Source: Halichondria panicea (Eukaryota; Porifera; Demospongiae; Suberitida; Halichondriidae). Taken from it: a DNA stretch of 27,808 nucleotides. This document shows positions 20,195 through 27,808 of the stretch, piece by piece. Under the pieces are notes generated by a model, which saw nothing but the letters and a program-made list of their open reading frames with translations, had not been told where the DNA came from and searched no databases. A program made the position numbers and the translations under genes. Within the stretch, counting starts at the first letter, position 1; the number at the start of each line of letters is the position of its first letter. The stretch covers positions 1 to 27,808 of the forward strand of contig NW_026986599.1 in NCBI RefSeq assembly GCF_963675165.1, written 5' to 3'.

Positions 20195-22657
20195 CATAGA
20201 TAATAGAGACAGGGATTGGAAACGTTCACGTGACCCAGTATACAACCCATGTAGTGACATCTTGCAGCTGTGTCATATGCGTGTCTCGCGGTTACAAGTG
20301 TTAATTGTTTGTTTACTATTCTACTCTTTTGACAATTGGATGGCTATGAATCTGCTTTAGACCACAAAACTGTGTAGCCACCCCCGCAATCATCTTATGT
20401 GTGCTATACCAGTGTTAAATCTCTGTTTTCTGCAGGAAAACCTCTATGAAGAAAGGTTAGTAGAGAGTCAAAGTGTTACAATATACTTGTGGAGTTTTTA
20501 GAACTTTATTAAAGTTTTCTGTACATTTTTAGAAACAAGAGTAGGTTCATTTGACAGCACTGTGTTGCACTGTCCTGTTGATTAGTCCAAATACATGTTT
20601 AAGGACCAGTTGTAACAGTAAATCAGTGCAGAATCATTGGTTGCTGTGTGGAGTTTTCCTGACCTTGCAAATGATTAAGAACAAGTGTTAAGGAGTCTCA
20701 TTTGCTAAGAAGTGGTTGTAGAAATGCATGGTTAATAAAGATTAACATATAAATACTCTGAGAGATCACAACAATAAAATGTCCTGCATGTACATGTACG
20801 TATGTATGTGTAGGTAATACTGATGGAACATAGACAGTTTACGTTTGGTAAATTAAATGTAATAATGCTGAAAGGCACCGACTAGGGTCTTGAAGGCTCA
20901 AAACCAGCCCAACAGTGCACACATACACAATGATCACAATGATTCCGTATCAGAAAAGGTAAACTTAATGGTAACAATTTTGTTATTGCTATTGTTCACA
21001 GGTTCCATCTCTTGCTGACATCCAGTCTAGATATTTATTAGTGCCGTCATACATCGAACAAAGTAGTAATGGTGTTCTTCTCATTTATTTCAATCTTGGC
21101 CAACTCCTGAGCTGCACCTTGAAACATCGATCACAGTTTGAGATTTAAGTCTCCCTGGCCCTGAGCAAGCACTGCCACAATTTTTTTCCACAGATATTGG
21201 TAATCAAGCTCACTTGCTGCAGTACTACCAGTGACTGTTTCTGCCTAGCCTGCGCCTGGAGACTAGCTTGCTGCTTGCCATAGGAATATTAAACCATTGC
21301 CACCTGTCATGTAACTCTATTAAATCATAGATAGTAGAGGGGAGGGATTGGAAACATCTCAGGTGACCAATGTATTTCCCTAGAGAATTCTGACACCATG
21401 CGTGTTGCATTCCGCAAGTATTGATTGCGATTGATTGCGAGACAGCTGCAAAGACAAAAGAGAAGAAACTGAAGAAAACTCCAGTAAGCACTGGCAGAGC
21501 TAGTATGTATGTACATTATCCATAGTAAATGTATGGTTTACATCATTTACCTAATTTATTTGATCATCAGAGGTCCATGTAGCACTATTTTACACCTATT
21601 TAGCTGGGAATTTGAAGGTATGAAACTTTGTGGGGGGATATCTTGAGCTAGGAAGTAGCCATGGTTGCTTGAGAGTGATCACAGTGTAGAGGAAGCATTG
21701 AAATATGCCTTAGGCATAGCTAAGTTGAGAATTAGGCTGTTTATTTTTTAATATTAACATAAAAGTGTGAAAAGAAGAATTCGTAAGTACGTTTGTTTGC
21801 GGGGGAGTTGCTGGTTAACAATACATTGTACATCACTATTGTTCAGGTCTACATATTGCCTAATAATCCCGATGTGCCTTGAGAAAAGTTTTTCCTTGCT
21901 AACCTGTATAGTTTTGGAAATATGCTAATTCAAACTTACCCGTAAATTGCTTTCCCAGGGTACTCAGAACATCTGAGGATCTGCCAAGACCCTTTGGAAA
22001 AGTTTGGCATGCCAATGACAGAGGGAAGGGACACTGTTATTCATTACGATTGGTCGTGCAAAAGCTGTGTAGTGACCAGATGACGGAAATACACCACTAC
22101 CTAAATGTCGTCAGACTTACAAAAATTATGTTTTATGTTTGTAAACATCATCATTTCTCCATGCATCCTTTGTGATTGTGTGTATCATAATGTTAAGAAA
22201 TATAAGTATGCATTCTATAATTATGGTCATGAGCTGTGCCTAGCGCCTAGTACTATACTTTTTTTTGTGGGTGCGCATGTCTTGTTCTTTGAAGGTTTGT
22301 TAAGGTATTTATAATAGGATGTGTAATTCTTCAATGCAACAGAGAAAAGTCTCTTTCTGATGTACAGCAACCAAAGAAACTAGTTCAGATCTATGTATGT
22401 AGTAGCTAGTAGCTACAGTGGGCCAGAGACAGCTAGCTGTTCACTCTCTTTTGGCCCCAATTAAATTAACTTCCTGTCTATTTCCGGTGCAACACGCATG
22501 GGCCGCGTGAAATCCCTGTGTTTCCAATCCCTTCCCTCTACTATCTATGATTAAATCCCCACCATTAATTGGTCACGTGATGGAGACACGCATCTGAACC
22601 AAGAATGCTATGAATATCATTACGTTTCCAATCCCTTTCTGTGCTCTATTATCTATG
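20195..22657. mobile_element. CATAGATA-ended element, outer copy (7-bp duplication)
   Basis: Ends CATAGATAATAGAG and CTCTATTATCTATG are perfect inverses, and the AGGGATTGGAAACGT block inside them recurs inverted. Perfect 7-bp ATGACAC flanks it (20188-20194 and 22658-22664). Subterminal ATGCGTGTCTC / GAGACACGCAT also mirror each other. Removing the nested copy and one duplication leaves about 1.23 kb. No transposase frame was recognised. A 7-bp duplication is unusual; Dada (6-7 bp) and P-like elements are possibilities only. Confidence 0.83.
21326..22549. mobile_element. CATAGATA-ended element, inner nested copy (7-bp duplication)
   Basis: Ends CATAGATAGTAGAG and CTCTACTATCTATG with GGGATTGGAAAC inside both. 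Perfect 7-bp ATTAAAT flanks it (21319-21325 and 22550-22556). It lies inside the outer copy. At 1,224 bp it is nearly the same length as the reconstructed outer element, though I did not see clear interior similarity. Subterminal CATGCGTGTTGCA and TGCAACACGCATG mirror each other. Confidence 0.85.
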
Positions 22658-22664
22658 ATGACAC

Positions 22665-23203
22665 TGAGAGTAAGCTAGCTACACAGCAAAAACACAATTA
22701 TGTTATATGGGATGCATCATCATATTTTAGTGTTAAAATGACAGAAATTTATGTCATTTCTACATTAAAATAATTTCAAATGATGCATTTTATTTGAGAT
22801 GTTTTATGTTATTATAACATAATTATCTGTTTTTACTGTGTATATAGCCAAAACAATTATGACGTGATCAGCACAAATAATTAAACTTAAGAAGTTCAAG
22901 GTCCATTCAGGGAATAGTAACATAATGATAATGACGATACTTAATTAAGAAGTTCATGGTCCATTCAGAAAGAAGTTACAAACAGTTCATTACCCAACAA
23001 AGGTCATTGCCGTTGAGAATTGCCATCCACTTTCCGTGAAATTCGCTATAATTGGCATACGAGATTGGTAGCTTTAGCAAAGCATCACATGTGTTGTGCG
23101 CACAGGGCCTCCTGGCCCACTCAGACGATTGAATTGTACGATGATACTGCTGACAGACAATACACTGCTCCCAGTTGTGAAGTGAAGAAATCGCTGAAGC
23201 AGA
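22665..23203. other. Spacer with decayed coding traces
   Basis: A near repeat AAGAAGTTCA(A/T)GGTCCATTCAG occurs at about 22889 and 22949. On the minus strand, 22985-23200 could be further decayed integrase sequence, but no clean frame exists. Confidence 0.3.
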
Positions 23204-23873
23204 TTAGTCGACATATTGCCAATCAATATCTACAAGATAGTCACCAACACGCTCCTCACGTCCCATTCTTCTCAGCCTTCCACATACCATAATGACTCCT
23301 AACGTCGGGGATTCTGAATGGATTTCCTTCACAATCCTGTTGAGCTCATGATCTGATAAAGTTGTTGCAGAGTCATCCAGCAATTCAAACTCAACTCGTC
23401 TTCTGTATACACAAGATTACTTATGTTTATCAGTCAAAAACTTACCTATATAATAATGGTCATACAAGACACACCAAGCAGGGCCCTAGTTGTTCCTTTT
23501 CAATTTCAAACTTAGATCTTCCTCTTCCAAAGATTCTTCTAGCAGCTTGATACTGGAATTTGTTGGTTTCTAACATCTCTTCATATTGCACCCACTGTCT
23601 GTGTACACTTCTCAGGCACTCTAGTAGATGAGCCAAATTCGATTGAAACTCATTAATTACTAGCTCATCTTCTTCTCCAACTTCAGAACCCCCTTGCAGC
23701 ATTTGATCAGATAGTTGCATGCAAGTACTCAGACAAACTTCTAGTCTTGGCAAAACATAGTCACAAAATTCTCGATTTGCTATTCCACGATGATGTTCTG
23801 TGTTCTCTAGGAATCTGCTGACATCAATAAAGTATTGACTCCATGCTCCAAACAATTCATCCTGCTCAGCCAT
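23204..23873 (-). pseudogene. N-terminal half of an integrase-core transposase-like protein, decayed
   Basis: From the ATG at 23873 a helical N-terminal region runs to GRGRSKFEIEKEQL near 23490. In intact relatives, as I recall, that motif leads straight into a helix-turn-helix. Here the next codons are unrelated and a stop follows at 23460. Homology resumes at 23402 with RRVEFELLDDSATTLSDHEL, then IVKEIHSESPTLG, GRLRRMG and RVGDYLVDID, to a stop at 23204-23206. So the helix-turn-helix segment appears deleted or replaced by about 90 bp of other sequence. An acceptor-like TATACAG lies at 23403-23409, so a spliced form is not excluded. It is the complementary half of the protein type at 19154-19865, on the other strand. 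Confidence 0.62.
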
Positions 23874-24366
23874 CTCTAGCTAGCTAGCAAGCTAAGGCAT
23901 GCAAGGTTGCTTATGCGCATGCGCATATGAAAAGGCAAGGTGATAAGGAAGGCAAGGTCAAGGTTCAAAGTCTCCCTTGGTAGCGATGTCAGACCGATTT
24001 TCATTTTTGCTATTTCTAACTCCTATGTATTACTATCTCTTTTGAACACTCTAGGCAAACCAGAAAAACTTTACTGCACTGGATTTGGTCAAGCGAATGC
24101 AGAGATACAGCGTTTTGAAGAACAGCCAGGGAAAAATTCGTACAAAAATTTACCGCATTTTAATGTACTTGGGCGGGACTTATGAAATTTGTTGTTAATA
24201 CCGGAAATGATCTTAAAGTTAGCATATCTACTGAACTGCTTGGTCTATTCTCTTTTAAAAAAGTATGAAATGGACACTCAGGACTCAGGAGTTAACATTG
24301 TAACCATTTGATATCTATTATGAAGTTTATAATGTTTCTGTAATGTATATCTTTATGATGTCCCTA
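23874..24366. other. Spacer upstream of the N-terminal integrase relic
   Basis: Contains CTAGCTAGCTAGC and TGCGCATGCGCA near 23876-23925 and a motif at 23974-23996 that recurs inverted at 25391-25413. The open frame at 23940-24185 has no recognisable domain. Confidence 0.35.
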
Positions 24367-24371
24367 TAATA

Positions 24372-24559
24372 CATAGGCGTAGGAACCAGGGGGGCAAGGG
24401 GGGCAGTTGCCCCCCTCAGCCAAATATTTTGCTTTTTCGCCCCCCTTAGCCAGCACTGCTCTCTAATTGAAAAAATATTGAATTTTAAATTGTGTCTCAG
24501 TGATATTGGTATAACATATTGTTTGCCCCCCTTAGGTAAAACATCTTCCTACCCCTATG
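24372..24559. mobile_element. 188-bp MITE with CATAGG ends
   Basis: Begins CATAGGCGTAGGAA and ends TTCCTACCCCTATG, flanked by TAATA on both sides (24367-24371 and 24560-24564). Interior G/C runs (GGGGGGCAAGGGGGGC, GCCCCCCTTAG) mirror each other. Non-coding. The mobilising superfamily is uncertain; a 5-bp duplication is unusual for hAT. Confidence 0.65.
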
Positions 24560-24564
24560 TAATA

Positions 24565-25442
24565 GTATGATGTCTCCTGCTTCAGAGAGTTCTTTTGGAT
24601 TTAAAGTAACCATGCTATCTTTTCAGTACATTATTGTATCATGTTTCAGAACTCTCATCAATGTCCACCTTACGCTATCTGTTTCTTGATCTTTATAAGC
24701 AACTTTTCTGTCAATTTCATTTTGTCTAAATAATTCGTTTTTAGTGTGATGTAAATTTAAGGCTATACAACTATAAATCTATGATATACAACTCTGTTGA
24801 CAGCTTCTAATTAATACAGTAGATTACTCTTGTCTTTTTTTGTGTGCAAATTGAATAGTTTTGGTAGATTACATTGTTGTCCCTGGAATTCTCTCCAATC
24901 TTTCTTGTTTCTTTTCAACAGAGGCTTTCAGATTGCTTCAATAATTACTTTCAGTAACTTCTAAGAAATAAATACAGCTATTGGTACACTTGGCTTGATT
25001 TTACTGCATTTCTATTCTCAGCTCCACCCATCTATCCATGCAATATGTGATTCCGCAAGAAATAAAAGCTTATTGTAGCAACTTTTTGCATAATCTGGAG
25101 AGAGTTAGAGATGAAAGACATGCTCACTTGTGTTTTTGTTCATTTTCATGTTTGGTTGCCAAAATGATGATCACCTTTGAGAAAAAATCACACACAAAAC
25201 AAGCATCAAATGCTAAAATCATAAAAAACTGTTATAAAAATCAAATTGTACGCTATTTTTTACCCCTGGGAACAGCTGTTGTTTGCTAGACTCTTCCAGG
25301 GCTTGCGGAAAGCCCTTCTTGTTCACTCACTTTTTGGTCCCGTTTGTTACCATTGAATTACTGTACGAAAATACGCCCACGCACTACTTCCGGTCTGACA
25401 TCTCTACCCTTGGCTACACTACGTACGCCACGTTATAAGGTC
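24565..25442. other. Spacer, no gene supported
   Basis: AT-rich. The open frame at 25038-25289 is Lys/Cys-rich without a domain. A GC-stem hairpin AGGGCTTGCGGAAAGCCCTT lies near 25298. Confidence 0.4.
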
Positions 25443-25451
25443 ACATACGTC

Positions 25452-26530
25452 TAGCCTCGATCCCAGGCCGAGTTTTCGCTTTTATAACGGTTAGGCAAAC
25501 AACTGGGCAGTTGTCTGCGCATGCGTCAAATTTTCATTGTATATTTGTGGTGGGCAAAAATATTTAATAAATCAATAATCGAAATTTGTACACAGAAAAT
25601 GCACAGAGTGAGTACACAAAAGATGCACATAGGGAGCTGCTTCACAAAGGCCTGGGGAGTTGCCAGTTGTGCTGCAGCACAATTACAGTGACCCAGGGCA
25701 ACTTCAGGATGATTGAATGCCTTCAAATTACGTTTCAAAAAGATTTAGCAGGCTGCTGGACTTCTCTGATTCTAGGCCCCAACTCGTAACTCATTGCTTG
25801 AGAAAACGTAGATTCTCTTGATGTCTCTGAGCTACCCAGCAACGCTCGGATGAGCAGGTCATACTCCAGTCCTGTGTCTGTGAGTATAGGACAATATTAA
25901 AAGAAACCAAAGACGGTTAAACCCTTACCTCAAACTGTCCAGTCTCGTCCGTTAGTATAGCCAAGAGGAGCACTGTTGGGATAGCTGGATATTAGCCATT
26001 GCTCCTGTACAGAGAAGTAGACATTTTAAATACGTGTAGATCTATACATATTAAATTTCTCGGTTATAGTGTCATTGTCGACGAGCTGATGATGGCAGCA
26101 CCAAGTTCTCTAGCTCACACTCTTCACTTGATCCACCATATTAATGATGAAACTATAGTCTACCTACATTCTTGCCAAACATGAACAAGACTTGATAGCA
26201 TAGCCGGCCATAGGGCCCACACAAAATATCTGACCTTAACAAGCTTGACAAAGCTTTATACCTCTTCCCTTGTTGTTCAGTCTTCAGAATAAGCTTCAGA
26301 GAAGAGAGAAGCTTCAGCTAAGAGCCATTCCAATAGATTCCAATAATGATAAAACGGGAACTGACTTCTAGTACACGATAGTACACGAATATAAATGTCA
26401 CAAAAGTGAACGAGAATATCCATTCGTCAGAATCTGACGAACGACTGACGCATGCGCAGACAACTAGTACCAGGCCCAGTTATTCGCCTAACCGTTATAA
26501 AAGCGAAAACTCGGCCTGGGATCGAGGCTA
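25452..26530. mobile_element. TAGCCTCG MULE-like element, 1,079 bp, perfect 9-bp duplication
   Basis: Arms of about 85-95 bp begin TAGCCTCGATCCCAGGCCGA at both ends (inverted). Perfect ACATACGTC flanks the element (25443-25451 and 26531-26539). The 9-bp duplication and long arms fit Mutator-like elements. On the minus strand the interior shows exon-like coding traces: AIPTVLLLAILTDETGQFE ending at a GTAAGG donor, then LEYDLLIRALLGSSETSRE continuing to IREVQQPAKSF, and after a one-base shift AFNHPEVALGHCNCAAAQLA. These suggest a captured or degenerate gene; its identity is unknown. Confidence 0.87.
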
Positions 26531-26539
26531 ACATACGTC

Positions 26540-27256
26540 ATGCTATAACTCCAATAAGGTCATGTATGTCATGTTATAACATTCAAACGTCATAACGCAA
26601 TCATTTCTTTATGTTACTGGATTTCCAGGCCTATATTATAATATTATAATAATATTATAATTATATCAACTGGGAATGACTTTCTGTACCTATATCTTCG
26701 TTGTTATACAAGCAATATTTACCATTTTGACTTTGTTGAATAGAGAATTAGGTGAGGAATGGAATGGTGTTGACTGCTAAGTTCTAAGGAAAGTTCACAA
26801 CATGTGATAAAATGGCAAAATTTACCGGAATTTATGTTCACTTTTCCGTACCTCTCTTTGGCTTATAATTTGTCTTGGGTATTTCTATATATGCTTTTAT
26901 ATTGTAGTGAGTACTGTATATTGGGCACCCTTATTTGACTGAACAAAGCCTTATTTTGGCAGTAGCTGTGATGTTTAGTCTACATGTATATTTACAAATT
27001 AACGTACGTACATGTATATACTGGTCATACGTTATTATGTTACTACCGTCTTGTTTACTTACCCATGGGTGATATAATTATACTATAGGGTTGGATAATG
27101 AATACCTGGACGACTGGGATAGGGGGAAAAATCTGTTTCTATAGCCGTAAGGAGCTTAAGACGCTGTAGTGATGCCACAAGGACTGAAGTTTACAGTCAG
27201 GTACGTATATATACAATGTGTATTGTAAACCTAAAACTCCCCTCGTCCCTTTGCAG
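26540..27256. other. Spacer with AT-rich simple sequence
   Basis: A (TAATAT)-like run at 26632-26664. An open stretch around 27087-27140 with acidic/aromatic codons (EYLDDWDRG) may belong with the fragment at 27257. Confidence 0.35.
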
Positions 27257-27336
27257 TCAAATCATTCATTGACATGGTAGGGGACCTGTTCATCCTCCCT
27301 GGCGCAAGTGCCTTTCTGAGTGAGCGAATTGGCTAA
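27257..27336 (+). pseudogene. Esterase-like exon fragment (weak)
   Basis: After a CCCTTTGCAG acceptor the frame reads KSFIDMVGDLFILPGASAF and stops at 27334-27336. The (D)MVGDxxFxxP pattern is reminiscent of the C-terminal part of type-B carboxylesterases, where upstream acidic/Trp residues are also usual (compare EYLDDWDRG near 27100). The two pieces do not join cleanly in frame. Very tentative. Confidence 0.2.
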
Positions 27337-27553
27337 AACCCTCTCGAAGCGTTTAACTACATTTCTATTTGATGCATAATAATTTTTTTACGTGTGATCA
27401 AACAACCATAATTATAATTTTGAATCGAATGAACTATAATACTAAAGAGTGTGAATACACAATACGCTAAAGTGATCAAGCTATTAAATTGTATTTCCCT
27501 CGTAAATCATACATTCATAGCTACAACTTTGTTGCTAAAGTCAGTGCAATTAC

Positions 27554-27808
27554 TAGCCTCGATCCCAGGCCGAGTTTTCGCTTTTATAACGGTTAGGCGA
27601 ACAACTGGGCCTGGTACTAGTTGTCTGCGCATGCGTCAATCGTTCGTCAGATTCTGACGAATGGATATTCTCGTTCACTTTCGTGACATTTATATTTGTG
27701 TACTATCGTGTACTAGAAGTCAGTTCCCGTTTTATCATTATTGGAATCGATTGGAATGGCTCTTAGCTGAAGCTTCTCTCTTCTCTGAAGCTTATTCTGA
27801 AGACTGAA
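27554..27808 (-). mobile_element. TAGCCTCG MULE-like element, partial, runs off the window
   Basis: Begins TAGCCTCGATCCCAGGCCGA and continues as the reverse complement of the right part of the 25452-26530 copy (CAGATTCTGACGAATGGATA, then GTACTAGAAGTCAGTTCCCG, then GGCTCTTAGCTGAAGCTTCT), so it is inverted relative to that copy. The other end is beyond the window, so its duplication cannot be checked. Confidence 0.85.

Noticed and set aside
23020-23292. Plus-strand open frame of 90 codons
   Set aside because: It is antisense to the decayed integrase-type sequence on the minus strand.
25297-25318. GC-rich hairpin resembling a bacterial terminator
   Set aside because: The window is eukaryotic and no gene ends here.

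Overview
The window is eukaryotic and AT-rich, with short introns (about 50-210 bp, GT..AG), many ATGCATGC runs and several kinds of DNA transposon. There is no bacterial gene layout. The combination of compact introns, a phase-1 Death-domain exon and dense small TIR elements suggests an early-branching metazoan, most likely a demosponge. This is inference; no marker gene settles the species.

The main content is an apparently complete 8.07 kb DNA transposon at 481-8550. It has imperfect ~32 bp terminal inverted repeats that begin CACAG, and a candidate TA duplication on each side. Two divergent multi-exon genes fill it. The plus-strand gene (4078-7836, 10 exons, 846 codons) encodes a two-zinc-finger DDE transposase of CACTA/EnSpm (Tnp2-like) type. 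The minus-strand gene (4087-1211, 13 exons, 563 codons) encodes a protein with an N-terminal SAM domain and a long C-terminal region like the SAMD3-like family. Both reading frames stay open through every splice junction I could place. The two start codons overlap within one 10-bp palindrome. Each gene ends about 0.72 kb from its terminus, and each subterminal region carries its own tandem array (88-bp units on the left, 60-bp units on the right).

From 8.55 to 16.3 kb the sequence is a graveyard of small elements. It holds a 664-bp foldback element with perfect 114-bp arms and a 9-bp target duplication, a Death-domain exon (9782-10123), a hAT-like MITE (10252-10879), and several members of a MULE-like family with TAGCCTCG termini and 9-bp duplications. 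One of these is only 59 bp long and is flanked by a perfect duplication. There is also a 118-bp-armed foldback at 14112-14671 and a 179-bp MITE nested at a TA.

From 16.3 to 19.15 kb I see no supportable gene. At 19.15-19.87 kb lies the frameshifted C-terminal half of an integrase-core (rve-type, D-x34-E) protein. The decayed N-terminal half of the same kind of protein lies on the opposite strand at 23.2-23.87 kb. Between them are two nested copies of an element family with CATAGATA termini, each flanked by its own perfect 7-bp duplication.

The right end (24.3-27.8 kb) has another MITE, a 1,079-bp TAGCCTCG element with a perfect 9-bp duplication, and the start of a further, oppositely oriented copy running off the window. 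A short esterase-like exon fragment lies between these last two.
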